A stretch of DNA of 64,000 nt from the NCBI GenBank assembly GCA_036346205.1, contig JARFJB010002136.1, positions 575,001 to 639,000 on the forward strand. Reading direction: 5' to 3'. Both the position numbers and the translations under genes were made by a program. The notes below the pieces were generated by a model. That model was not told where the DNA came from. It did not search any database and saw only the letters and a list, made by a program, of their open reading frames with translations. This DNA comes from Vesta saturnalis (taxonomy: Eukaryota; Arthropoda; Insecta; Coleoptera; Lampyridae). Below are positions 1 to 11,194 of the stretch, piece by piece (the stretch's first letter is position 1; the number at the start of each line of letters is the position of its first letter).

Positions 1-146
1 CTTATCTCTTTTATTTTATTTCTAACAACGATACATACGTAAAACAAATGAATTTCGGACGTGGCTGTTATTGAAATTATCATTCCACATTCGTTTTTAG
101 CGGTGTTCGCGTGTATCTTCTATCTAAACGTATGCCTTGTTTTACA

Positions 147-1077
147 AATAGGGAATATGCAGATGGTTTTCATTTATGGTTTGTGTAATGGTAACTCGGA
201 GGACAGAACAAGAATACCGTATGAACTATCCACATCGTTCTGCACCCAGTCGCGGTGTATTTCCAAGACTTTACCAAAGACTCGTGGAGACTAGTTTGTT
301 TAATAGGATGGTCGAAAGAGGCCACGATGGTCAGAATGTAGATGTGCAAGAGTTCATACTGGACCGGGTGGAATAAGATCTAGCTGTTGGTTCACGTCAA
401 GTTGACAGAGAAGTAGATGTGACACACGAACGTATTGGGTGTTTTACGCAGAAACAATCTCCATACATACAACATTACTTGCGTACAAGCATTATAACCA
501 AATGACTTTCTACCTCGGGTGGACTTTTGCCGATGGCTGTTGGTGCAAGACATCGAGCACTATCACTTTTTAAGAAAAATATTGTGGACTGATGAGTCTC
601 TTTTCACTAGGAATATGCATCACTATGGTGTGCTGTTGTGCAAGGTCTTTTGAGAGGCGACTCAGTGTAATTGTTTGGGCTGAAGTGATTAGGGACTGCT
701 TCATTGGTTCCCACATCTTTCAAGGAAATTTAATTGGCAAAGTTTATTTGTATTTTCTTCAGCAAGATCTCCCAAGAGTGCTTGATCACATTCCTGAAGA
801 ACAATAAGCTGATATCATTTTTCACTGCGATACAGCTTCATTATTTGAACGCCGTTCGTGAGTTTTGAACTCCGTTTGGATTGGTCGCGATGATCAACTT
901 CCATGGCCAGTAAGATCCCCGGACCTCACCGCGATGGATTTTTCGGTGTGCAGTTTTCTGAAACAAGAGGTATATCGTACAGAAGCTAAAAGATCAACTG
1001 ACAGCGAACAACCGCGGGAGAAGTTCGGAAACAGGCAAGCATATGCATCAGGAACGCAATTTTCAGCAGCTTTTTAA
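147..1077 (+). pseudogene. DUF4817/DDE_3 Tc1-mariner-like transposase relic
   Basis: Fragments in several plus frames follow the order of the insect DUF4817 helix-turn-helix plus DDE_3 transposases. An N-terminal piece reads MVFIYGLCNGN. Next comes RLVETSLFNRMVERG. A DDE piece follows with WTDESLFTR in another frame, then the HWFPHL/LIGK region. The C-terminal landmark WPVRSPDLTAMDF matches the family's W-P-x-R-S-P-D-L motif. The frame changes at least four times and stops are frequent, so this is a dead copy. It is one of about seven copies of this superfamily in the window. Exact element ends are not visible; the upstream boundary is my estimate from the start of homology. Confidence 0.75.
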
Positions 1078-1547
1078 GTTTTTCAGATAAAAATGATTTT
1101 AATAAAAAAATCATCATTTCGTATTCCGATTGTTTAATCGTTTTTTAACTTTTTGGGGCCTACAAAAATTGAACGAAACAACATAAAAGGACCATTGACG
1201 GCGTGTTTTAAAGCTTAAGAAAGGTAGTAGTTTTTGTGATATTCGACCACTTCCATCTCTTAAAATGGTTGTGTAAATAAACCCTAAATGTTCGTGAAAA
1301 AATAAAATTTTCATTATTTTTGAAGTTTGGTAGCCTCTTTCCAAAAATATATTAATTGGTACAAAAACATAAGCCGGTTGTTTAGAAACTTGATTTTGAA
1401 GGAGTAAGGTTCCAAATCCTTAAAAAAAAGCACGAACTTCCACATCTTCCACCACGATGAAGATACGATAGGCGTCCAATTCTTTAATTCATAGAGATAG
1501 CAATTAAACTTTTAACAAATTGTAGTGTTATGGCATAAAGCATTTAT
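1078..1547. other. Probable 3' flank of the DUF4817 relic, no gene
   Basis: AT-rich sequence with no convincing coding frame. It may be the noncoding 3' part of the preceding transposon, but I see no terminal repeat proving that. The minus-strand ORF at 1114-1344 has no family-like motif. Confidence 0.4.
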
Positions 1548-2390
1548 CAGCCGCGTGAAGTTGGAACCTCCAGGTTAGAATTTCGAAACGAAAACTATTG
1601 CATAATTTTGCCCAAGTTATGCCCAGTTTTGCCCAATAGTCATTTCGTTTTGCCCAGCCCTGGTTAACCCATGAGTCAATAGTCGAATTTATATGGTGTC
1701 ATACCCCCATGAGTGACTTCAAAGAAATAACATATGCCCTAATTTTGCCCAAGTTATGCCCAGTTTTGCCCAACTGAAGAAAAGTTTTGTCCACGAATAC
1801 GAGAGTCGCAAAATGGCAATCATGATTTCAAGCAATAAAAAATGAAAAAAATATAAATTCGACAAAGTTCAAATAAATTAGCACTTCTGCCTACTCCGAG
1901 TTTTGCCCAGTTTTGCCCAAGAAAAATTTATGTTCCACACACAAATCAGAATGAGTGAGTCAAAATTTGAAAACTTATAGGAAAGTTCATACAACCGTCC
2001 ACTGACGAGTTTACAGAAAATAAATATTGCACAATTTTGTCCAAGTTATGCCCAGCTTTGCCCAGCACTGTTTCCCCACCCCTTCTGGACACATGAGTCA
2101 GAAGTTAAATTTTTTATCGTGGGCACGCCCACGAGCGAGTTCGAGAAAATAACATGTGCCATTGTTATGAACGGCATTAACGTTTATTACGGGTAGCGTA
2201 GAACAAATTGTGGTCTTGGGCAAAACTTTAGACCCATCACAGAACATTGTCAACCCTTCTGGTGGCAATTTTAAGGGTCTTTCCGGATTTTGTCCGGTGT
2301 TATCAATTTGAATTGAAGAAATTGACATTGAAATTATTTTCTGCGTTTGCGATGTATTAATGGTATCGTAAAACAAATTGTGGTCTGGCG
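1548..2390 (+). repeat. Left arm of the foldback element
   Basis: Imperfect inverted match to 2780-3608. Landmarks shared in inverted order are GAAACGAAAACTATTGCATA near the tip, CATGATTTCAAGCAATA in the middle, and TCTGGTGGCAATTTTAAGGG near the inner end. The copies have diverged by scattered substitutions and indels, so the insertion is not recent. Confidence 0.8.
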
Positions 2391-2699
2391 GGAGAAGTGT
2401 CCACTTTGCGATAAAATAGACCTAACTTTTTGTGTAATTCATTTTTTTTAATTGAGCAATTTATGAAATCAAGTGTAAGTTTGAACAATTATCCAGATAA
2501 GTTGTATGGCATTCTAAAAATACCAAAAATGTAGTCGAATGAAATACGACTGCTCTTAAATATAATTTTATATGGTTATTGCAGTCGGCGCTAAAACAGA
2601 ATTGCCACAATAATGTTCTCCCACAGTTTTCAATATCTTAACTTGAAATTTTATCCACTAATAAAAAAATTGTCCACAAAATAACGTTTTATTTTTATA

Positions 2700-3060
2700 T
2701 TTTATTAAGAAAACTTAATACACTTAATAAATCGTAAATGTAGAAAAATAATGTTAAAGTCAATCTTGTGAACTCAAGTTGAAAACTAACATTGCGTAAA
2801 ACTGGGGGCCCTTAGAATTGCCACTAGATGGGTTGACGATGTTCTATGAGGGATCTAAGATGTTTCCCAAGCCCACAATTTTTTCTAAATAATAAATAAT
2901 AATAAATCGTAAATGCAGAACATACTTTCAAAGTCAATTTCGAAGGCTCCAATTGAAAACCAATCTTGGGCAAAACTCGGATACCCTTAAAATGGCCACT
3001 AGAAGGGTTGACGATGTTCTGTCAAGAGTCTAACGTTTTACCCAAGACCACAATAGAAAT
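2700..3060. repeat. Tandem duplication of about 180 bp in the right foldback arm
   Basis: Two successive units, about 2725-2880 and 2905-3055, share the order AATAAATCGTAAATG, AAAGTCAAT, TTGAAAAC, CACTAGA(T/A)GGGTTGACGATG and CCCAAG(C/A)CCACAA. Only one equivalent unit is seen in the left arm, so the right arm has expanded. Confidence 0.65.
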
Positions 3061-3615
3061 TCGACTATTGACTGACGGGTTAAAGGGAGATGGGCAAAAT
3101 GAAACGAGTACTGGGCATAACTTGGGCAAAATTATGCAAGATTTATTTTCTGTAAACTCGTCAGTGGAAGATTGTCTGAACTTCCCCATAAGTTTTTAAA
3201 TTTTGACTCACTCATTCTGATTTGCGTGTGGAGCATAAATTTTGCTTGGGCTAAACTGGGCAAAACTCGGAGTAGTCAGAAATGCTAATTTATTTGAAAT
3301 TTATCGAATTTATATTTTTTCATTTTGTATTGCTTGAAATCATGATTGTCATTTTGTATTCGTGGGCAAAACTTTTCTTCGGTTAGGCAAAACTGGGTAT
3401 AACTTGGGCAAAATTATGGTATATGTTATTTCTTCGAAAGCGCTCATGGGGCTGCCACACTATTTAAATTGGACTATTGACTCATGGGTTAACCGGGGCT
3501 GGGCGAAACGAAATGACTATTGGGCAAAACTGAACATAACGTGAGCAAAGTTATGCAATAGTTTTCGTTTCGAAATTCCAACCTGGGGGTGTCAACTTCA
3601 CGCGGCTGCATTTAT

Positions 3616-4979
3616 CGCTTGAACAAAAGTAAGCGCATATAATACAGTACTAATTCTTTGTTTTCTTATATTAATTAATTCGAGTAAACATAAGTATTTG
3701 TTTATCGCATACTCACTTGTTTGTGAGGATTAATGTTTAACTAAATTAATCAATCTTACTGTTGAATAGTACTATCGTTGTAATGAGTAAGTATAACGAG
3801 GTTGAAAAGTGAGACGATGTTCTATGAAAATGCCGAATTAATACCTTAAAGTAACAAATGGCTGATACGCTTATCTGAGGAAAATATACATGGCAAAGTC
3901 TTTACTTGAAAACAATTTTGTGTGTGACGAAAGATTAAACGGAAAAGAGGATAAAATTGAATCTTCAATTGATAAGTACACGATCTCATTAAATGTCAAA
4001 AAAAGTTCATGGTCGACAATTCAACAAGAACGGAAAGTGTAACAAACAAAATACACCCACGTACCACACATAATTAGAAAACACCGTAAGCGTTTCAATA
4101 GATAAGGTATGATCGTCAGTGGTCGACTGGTGCGTGGTACGTGGGTGTATTTTGTTTGTTACAGATCCTGCCACAGTTCCAGTCTTCCAGATTTTTTAAG
4201 CGGAAAGTGATAAAATGTCTACCAAATGTATTTGATAACCAATTGAAAAATGGACCCATTCCACATAACCGTCCTGAACTTAAACGAACTTCAATTTCGG
4301 AATAATCAAAGCTAATCAAATCAAGTAAGAGTATGGCCGTAAATATTGACGTCGTTAGTGCACCTCAACATGTTCAATGTAATTGTTGATTTTAAAGCAA
4401 ATGTCTTAGATGATATAGTTTACTCCTTACTACACACAACTAGCAAAACATGACTGCATACTAAATAAGGGTTCAAAGTGTTCTTCTGATTTAAAACACG
4501 ATTTAATTTCATTTATCACAGCACACTAACCTGGTACTATATGCCACACCTTTTTGGTTCGGAAGGCACATATTAAACAGTTTAATTTATCTAAATAATA
4601 AATTAATATATGTGATTGCATAATAATAAGTGTAATTTTCATTATCTCAATACTAATTATATTGTTAATAACAAAATCTTTACTTCACACGGTCTGCACT
4701 TGAGAAGAATTGGTAAGTTGGTACTAATTAACTCTTAACTCGATGTAGTTTCACTGAACCCGAATTTAGTTAATATAAAATGTTACTCCATAGAAGCAAC
4801 GAGCTCCAATATTAACGAAAAATCGCTGCACCAAGAATTACTTGAATCAAGCGAGGAAACTACGGTGGACAAGCGTCCCTTTTAATAATACCATCGTCCA
4901 AGCAGGAGAGAAGCAGGATCACAACATTATGAAACGAAATTAGGAGATGAGTGCACATCAAATAAATTGTGTAATGCTG
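3616..4979. other. AT-rich region without recognisable gene
   Basis: Apart from the hairpin at 4038-4163, I see no family-like coding sequence. The minus ORF at 4116-4319 overlaps one hairpin arm and has no motif I recognise. Confidence 0.5.
4038..4163. repeat. Perfect 30-bp inverted repeat, hairpin-forming
   Basis: The 30 bases 4038-4067, beginning TGTAACAAACAAAATACACC, are perfectly complementary to 4134-4163, leaving a 66-nt loop. A perfect arm in such a decayed region suggests a recent insertion or conversion. It could be a tiny palindromic MITE. No matching TSD is obvious, although the motif CGGAAAGTG occurs just left of the structure (4031-4039) and again at about 4201. Confidence 0.8.
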
Positions 4980-5075
4980 TACACTCTACAGTGTTTTAGT
5001 AACAAATTCCATGAATTTGAGGCTTTTCTTAGGGACAAGGGTTATGGTTTGGTGTGTATAAACGAGCTCTGGTGA
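4980..5075 (+). pseudogene. LINE endonuclease fragment
   Basis: A short plus-strand frame reads NKFHEFEAFLRDKGYGLVC followed by INELW. This is the start of an apurinic-type LINE endonuclease (CR1/Jockey group: N-K-x-x-E-x-E ... V-x-x-I-x-E-x-W). The frame ends at a stop right after the W. The sequence downstream to about 5330 is too decayed to assign. Confidence 0.55.
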
Positions 5076-5329
5076 AAAGATAGCGAAATATGTCCAAGCT
5101 AAATTTCGGCCGAACTACCAAAAGTGCAAAAAATTAACGTTGTTGCAGCTCTGTGAATCTAAATCGCCTTTCTGTAGAGCTCCATGGTGTTGCTTTTAAT
5201 GTACAGATCCTACAACTAGAATCATTAGCTTTTTCAAAAATCGTTATTATAACTGCAGATTTGAAGGTAAAATTTGACACAATCGATCCTAAAACTTTGC
5301 AACTTTTGGCTTAAGATAGAGCATTTTTG

Positions 5330-5935
5330 TTGATACCAGAGGCTAAGTATGTCTTGACAATGTTTTCACTAATATTACTTTACGGATGTGCAATACATTT
5401 CATCTGTTTTGAAAACTAAATTTTAAACATTTCCTTTGAACCATTTCAAGAAAATGTTTCTGATTCTGATAAATTGGAATCCCAGCAATTGAACAGTACT
5501 CGGCGTGTGTAAACTAAAGAAACATATAAGGTCTCTAGATCTGTGATATTAGGAAATAATTTACAATTACGAATAATAAACCCAAGCGTAGGAATGGATG
5601 ACCTCGACATTGAATTTACGTGATAAGAAGAAAACTCGCTATCAAAATAAACACCTAGATACTTTTTTACAATGTTAGTTCGGTTTAAAGTAACAGAATT
5701 GATTTGATAACTAAATTGAATTGGTTTTAAATTGACATATGTAAGTTATTCCTTTGCACTTAGAAACATTCAAGAACAAGAAATCATCCATCTTGCAAAG
5801 CATCACGTTGGCGTTTTATAAAGATAAAATCGTCTATTGTGTAATGTAGTCAATTTTGTCAGGTATGCCATTAATGAATACCAAGAACAATAAAGGGCTT
5901 AAGTTAGAGCTTTCAGGCACCTGTGAAGGTGCTGT
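5330..5935 (-). pseudogene. LINE reverse-transcriptase fragment
   Basis: On the minus strand the decayed frames read SNLSPLLFLVFINGIPDKI, which corresponds to the L-x-P-L-L-F-L-x-F-I-N-D-x-P block after RT motif B. They then read LNVSKCKGITY, the L-N-x-x-K-C-x-x-x-x-F block after the YADD site. The catalytic YADD itself is not legible. Several frame breaks mark it as dead. Confidence 0.6.
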
Positions 5936-5977
5936 AATGGAATCAGAAGCAAAGTTATTTAAGTGACTTTGTGACAT

Positions 5978-6262
5978 ACGCATGTGAAGTTAGCACCCCG
6001 ACTCCAGCTTCCTTTTAAAGAGTTTAAAAGTACTTTATAAATAAAAAAAATTCCGCTCATTAACGGTTCCAAATTTTAATTTAAAAAATGAGGTGGTAAC
6101 TTCACATGGAAATCGAGATCCAGTAGTTCTAGAGCTCCCTTTTTGAAAATTAAAAAAAGTTAAAAATTTTTGAAAATTCAATTTTGACATGCAATAGTTT
6201 CAATTAACTTTTGATGTTCTTTTATTCGTTCCTAAGAGTTCTCGCTAATTTAAAAGAAAAAG
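5978..6262 (+). repeat. Repeat family A, copy 1 (partial)
   Basis: Begins ATGTGAAGTTAGCACCCC and shares with the copies at 8105-8822 (inverted) and 17788-18430 the landmarks CCGCTCATTAACGGTTCC, TTGACATGCAATAGTT and CCTAAGAGTTCTCGCTAATT. An inverted version of the tip (GGTGGTAACTTCACATG) sits about 100 bp inside. This copy lacks the inner 350 bp found in the others. Confidence 0.85.
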
Positions 6263-6326
6263 AAAACAGGAACTGGGTATTGCATTCAACAATTTGGTCG
6301 CCGTGTGGTAAAAATGTAGGTTTCGC

Positions 6327-7775
6327 TCATTTAGTGTGACAAGATGAAATTTTGAGTGCGTAATGATGATGTGAATGTGCAAACCGAGTGTACCTAGCGA
6401 AGATGGCGTGCGAAGGTATTACGGAGTGTATTTCAGAGACACAGTTGCATTGTAATAGCGATAACAAGGAAAGAACCGAAACTATTCTTCTATGCTCAAG
6501 AGTATAGGTCACAAGTTAGACACGGGTCATTTATAAGTCGTATAGCTCTTTTTTGGATGCAGTTTGCCATATCAAGCTCGTATTGGGGAGCAGCGAACCA
6601 GAGGTGGGAATTCTATTCCAGATGAGGTCGAATTTGAGCCTTATACAGTAAAAGGATGTGTTGCGATGTGAAGTAGAAACAGAGTTTGAAAACTTGAGAT
6701 CTAGGCCGTTCATATTTACAGCAGGAAATGATCGGTCTTTCTTGGCGGACATAAGGCAACGCTGGGTTTTGTCGGCGTTGAACGTGAGTAGATTATTCCT
6801 TCCCCATTCAAGGATACGTTGTAAGTCACTGTTAATTGAAGCTGCCATTTTCACGTTAAGGTCCGACTAGACTTACTGTTGTGGGAAAACTGAAAAGAAC
6901 TACAATGTAGAGGGATTTCGTGTGCAAAGCAACGGATCAGGTTAGTTGTTGAGGAAATGAGGCCATATATGTATAGCAGGAAAGGTGTAGGAGCCATCAC
7001 TGATTCTTGGGGTACGCCTGCGTTGATAGTAGTTTCTTTCGAAAAGAAGCCATCTACGACAACCCGTATACGTCTTTTGTTTGGAAGGTAGAAATCCAAT
7101 TGATGAGTGTATCGGATAAGCCGAACGAGATGAGCTTACCAAGCAGGCAGTTGTGTCAAACCTGGTAAATGCCTCTAAAATATCTAAAGCTACTATGACT
7201 GTTACACCGGACCTTTCTAATGTATTATACCAAAGTTGGGTGACATATGCAAGATCACCCGTTGAACGACTCTGTCTGAACCCATGCTGGTGGTCATTGA
7301 AGAGTTTATTGGACTCGAGGAACGAAAATAGTTGGTGGTTGATGGATTGGAAGTGATAGCTATTAGCCGATAGTTTGATGGGTCGGTTTTATCGAAACTC
7401 TCCAGATGGGATACTCTCCAGATGGCATAGAGATCGAAAAGAGTTTGGACAATACAAGTACTAGCCCGGGGTAGCATTTCTTAAGGAGGATAGCTGGAAT
7501 ACCGTCAGGACCAGTCACGTTGTTTGAGTCAAGTTTATTGATAACTGATTCTAGGAGCTTGTATCAAAAGTGGATTGGTTTCATAGCGTATGGAGTAGAT
7601 TTGGGTGACGACACAGTTTTACGAGAATCATTGAGACGTGAATTTGATGCAAAGTAATCGACAAAGAGGTTGGCTTTGTCAGCAGGATCAGCTACTACAG
7701 GTCCGTCACGAAACGTTATGAGAGGAAAGGAAGATGTACTAAAGTTTTTACTGATGGCTTTAGCTATGACCAAAT
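6327..7775 (-). pseudogene. CR1/L2-like LINE ORF2, 3' two thirds, degenerate
   Basis: Minus-strand fragments in order give the LINE linker (DPADKANLFVDYFASNSRL at 7564-7773), the RT start (FDKTDPSNYRLIAITSNPST), and the motif B-C region (AGVPQESVMAPTPFLLYIYG, then CFAHEIPLHCSS in place of a F-A-D-D block). They are followed by NLLTFNADKTQ and the tail LEHRRIVSVLSLL. The catalytic FADD reads FAHE, so the copy is inactive even apart from frameshifts. The same family recurs at 54835-55385, which matches the 6327-6660 part. The clade call (CR1/L2-like rather than Jockey) is tentative. Confidence 0.75.
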
Positions 7776-7924
7776 TTACGACTACCTAAAGGACATCAGA
7801 CTAATTCTTTGCATTTATGTTCTTCAAACATCTTTTTGGCCTTGGTGATGACTCTTTTGTAACTATTCCTTGCGGTAATATAGCAGGCTATTTCAACCGT
7901 ATGATGGACATAACTTAACAATAA

Positions 7925-8107
7925 AAAAAGATTTTCAGTTATCGTCTCTCTCGAGCTGGAAGGTACGTAGAATGCTCGTTTGGAATATTAAGTAATAAAT
8001 GGAGGATATTTCATCGTCCCATAAACTTGGAGCCTGATTTTGTTGTAGACATTGTTAAGGCTTGTGTTGTTTTACACAATTTTGTAAAATTAATCAGATA
8101 ATTTTTT
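7925..8107 (+). pseudogene. PIF/Harbinger transposase C-terminal fragment
   Basis: A plus frame reads [19 protein letters not shown], then [15 protein letters not shown] and [14 protein letters not shown]. This is the end of a Harbinger DDE nuclease, including the third catalytic residue (E of VEC) and the conserved V-V-L-H-N-F block. The coding ends at a stop at about 8100 and runs straight into repeat family A (inverted copy), suggesting repeat A is the terminal region of this element family. Confidence 0.75.
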
Positions 8108-8822
8108 AAACAATTAGTAAAAATAGCCCATTTTTAAAAAAATTATATAATTAATTTTAACATTGAAACTTTTTGGAAAGGCATTGTGCATGTCGAGAAC
8201 TACCCGAGAACTATTTTGGAACTATTGGAACTCTTCCAAATATTTATCGTCGATACTTTAATTTAAGCTATGCAATTTTTTAAAGACGAATAATTCTATA
8301 AATATTAATCGGACCGCTTTCGAACATTAGAATTTCTTTTAGAACTTTTCGAATATTATCCAAATCTGGTGCGAGAACTATTAGGACTCTTTAAAATATT
8401 TTTTGTTCACATTTTCTTTTTTTAAGGAAAATGGCTGTAACTTTTTCATTTTTGATTATAATTTTTTTTTAAATTAGCGAGAACTCTTAGGAATGAATAA
8501 AAGCTCAAAAGTTGATTGGAACTATTGCATGTTAAAACTGAATTTTCAAAAAAAATTTTATTTTTTTTTGATTTTCAAAAAAAAATTTTTCATATCAGGA
8601 AATCTAGAACTTTCCTAAATATAGTAATTTAGCTAGTCAGAACTACTGGATCTCGATTTTCGATGTGAAGTTTTACCCTATTTTTCAAATTAAAATTTGG
8701 AACCGTTAATGAGCGGAACTCTTTTTATTTTTTATAAAGTATTTCTAAACTCTTTAAACGGAAGCTAGAACCCTAATCAGAAATATTGGAACTCTTTGTT
8801 GGGGTGCTAACTTCACACGCGT
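8105..8822 (-). repeat. Repeat family A, copy 2 (inverted)
   Basis: Reverse complement of the copy at 17788-18430, ending with the tip GGGGTGCTAACTTCACACGC. Shared landmarks are GTGCATGTCGAGAACTAC, GGACCGCTTTCGAACATTAG, GAATGAATAAAAG and CCGTTAATGAGCGGAACTC. It abuts the Harbinger C-terminal fragment in the orientation expected for a 3' terminal region. Confidence 0.85.
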
Positions 8823-8940
8823 TTGTGATATTGCTTTTGCAAATAGGTCAAGCACATTAAAAATAAATTGCGTGATGCATGCACACTAAGTTAGTGGTAG
8901 ACATTTTATAAATCCATGATTTGTTAAGGAAATAAACCTC

Positions 8941-9441
8941 TTAACTAATGGATAAACACGATTTCAAAAACTTTACTGAAATTATTTCATATACGTATTG
9001 GTCGATGGTTTCTAACACTGCGGTCGCCGTCTTTTTAAATATCTGGAAAAATATACAAATATTAAATATGTCACATAATGGTTGCGCAAAAACAGAAACA
9101 CATTCTTTAACCAGACAACTCGGTACTTGATCGCACCAGCGGTGTATGAGTTTTTCAATTGATGTACCTACAGCAGAAATAGCTTCATCAACTGTAATAC
9201 TTGGGATAATTAGTGAAGGCGTATTACTAATAGGGCAGATATAAGAGACGTTTCTTGGTATCGCAGGTGAATAAACACTGTTAAAATATTTGCTAAAAGC
9301 GTTAAGTATTGTGTATGGGTCAACAAATAGAGTAAAGATAAAAAGAACTTGATAAAACTGTTCACATGATCTCTTGAGCTTGGATGAGTTTTTTAAAGAA
9401 GTCCAATCAATGTCTGAAAGATTACTTACTATAAAGGTCAA
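8941..9441 (-). pseudogene. CR1/Jockey-type LINE linker/RT-start fragment
   Basis: A single minus frame of 166 codons reads AFSKYFNSVYSPAIP, then ITVDEAISAVGTS, VPSCLVKECVSVFAQPLC and DIFNICIFFQIF. This is the segment between endonuclease and RT of a CR1/Jockey-group LINE (F-x-x-x-F-x-S-V-Y ... V-x-x-A-I ... G-x-D-x-x-P-S ... P-L-x-x-I-F-N). It stops before the RT core. The open frame is unusual here but has no catalytic part. Confidence 0.7.
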
Positions 9442-11192
9442 TATAATTGACTTTTTTAAAATTATATTGTTTATTTATTATGCTTGTTTATGAAAAATTG
9501 AACCTGGTTTCTAATTTGACAATAAACCTCAATGTGTAGTGTCGGATGATGAAAATCTTCTTTTACTATAGGTTCAGCTTCATGAACATATAATTAAACG
9601 AACAATTTACAATTATTAAAACGTTTAACGGAAGTTTCCAGTAATATTGTAGTTACACGAGCAACTAGTATGCAATTCAAGACAATTCTGTGGAAGTAAT
9701 TTTATGCAATATACAATCTACACAGTTTCATTAGATTAACGGTTCTGGTCTGGTGTAATCAGCTAACACAGCTTTCAAGACTGGATAAACAGCAGATGGA
9801 ATTAATCTAAGCTCTCGCTAATCTTTTTCGATTTAACATAGATATCTGGAGAGATAAACTGTAGCCAGGTCTAAATCAACAAAATCTGCAGCTGTAGAGC
9901 GACACCGTGAGTGCTCAATACAGCGTAACCATATGTTCTCAATGAAAACTTAGAATTTGTTCGTAGGAGAAAATCAAATCGAAAATATACGTACAGAAAG
10001 TCCTAAAGCAAATTAAGATATAAGTGATACGTACTTAAAGGAAATAGAATTAAATACTCACCGTGTGTACGAGGAAATTTTCCGAAAGTGTTCATTTCCG
10101 AGATTTAAGTCTCTTAATTCAGATTATTGTGCCTTGAAATTTACATACCCCAATTATTGGGTATGCTTACTTAATTAAACGAAGAAATATTTTAAGCACA
10201 CACGAAAGGAAAATTCCATTAACGACGTGTGAAAATTCTTAAAAGCCAATTACCGGTACCGCTAGATGGCGTTAATGTAGTGAATTAATATTAATTTTTA
10301 AAATAAAATTCAAGTACGTATGAGTAATTAGCGAAATTTTAATATAGACATCGACAAATAAACGTGTATTGAGATGAGTTAAATTATTGTCTCAGTAAAA
10401 CAAAAAATTGTAATTTAGGTAGTTAAGTGGAAAATACCTAACGCTGATGAACAGTGGCATAACATATAATTTTACGTAAGGGGTAATTTTTATGTATATT
10501 ACACATACTTTACAATGAAATGGTGGCTATGGAGTAAAATATGACAAATACAATTACCAATGTCAAAAGGTACAGGTTTGATTTCCGCTACCATCTGTTC
10601 TGTATCAAATTCTTTCAGGGAATTTCTCCTCATACACATACCGGCATTGTCACGATTTATATACCCAGGTAACTCAGAATCCCTCCGTTTATGTTCTGAC
10701 CGCATCCATTCTCATTACCCATACAACTAAATTTATGCGTAGTCGGTATGAATGGTGGTGAGTATAGAGCTAGAAAACACTTTGGGAGAGGAAATGAAAT
10801 ACGCGATTTTTCCTTGTTTCACAGAAAAATGGCTGTGAAACATTATCCAATTACCGATAACTTCTACCTTCTAATGTAACACGTGCTTAAATCTTTAGGA
10901 CAGTTTTATCATTGTTTATATTATCTCTCACATTGTATAATTTATTAAGTAGCAACTATCGAGAGTTACCACGAGTATCTGAATGATACATTACGCAATT
11001 TGCAACTTGTATAAGTTGTACGCCTCTGTTACACAGGTATTTAACCTTCACGAATGGTATGGATACGTTTGGGGTAGTTTTGGTAATTAGCGCTAGTTAA
11101 GAAATTGCCAAAAATTTTTTGTGTATTTGTTTTAATAATTCAATCAATATATACAATTTGTTTCATTTTTTACCACTCGTTCTCAGTTTCTG
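9442..11192. other. No recognisable gene
   Basis: AT-rich, with many short inverted oligomers but no motif-bearing frame. The minus ORF at 10499-10705 (68 codons) shows no domain I recognise and lacks flanking splice or family context. Confidence 0.5.
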
Positions 11193-11194
11193 TA

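Larger units (their letters stand above)
1548..3608. mobile_element. Foldback-type element with long inverted arms and phased GCCCA motifs
   Basis: The sequence starting CAGCCGCGTGAAGTTG at 1548 returns as its reverse complement ending at 3608, giving imperfect arms of about 0.8 kb (1548-2390 and 2780-3608). The 7-mer CATTTAT lies immediately outside both ends (1541-1547 and 3609-3615), which looks like a target-site duplication. No transposase frame is present, so the element is non-autonomous. The arms are packed with the pentamer GCCCA. On the left arm it occurs at 1610, 1621, 1631, 1652, 1747, 1758, 1768, 1905, 1915, 2050 and 2060. The central 2400-2770 region is unique AT-rich sequence. 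The superfamily is uncertain: CAG...CTG ends and a 7-8 bp duplication fit hAT, while long arms also fit MULE-like or foldback elements. Confidence 0.85.

Noticed and set aside
1600..3600. CRISPR-like array from repeated GCCCA blocks
   Set aside because: The blocks lack a constant repeat-spacer structure and lie in inverted arms in an animal genome; a foldback transposon explains them.
10499..10705. 68-codon minus ORF in a quiet region
   Set aside because: No motif, no splice context and no homologous pattern that I recognise.
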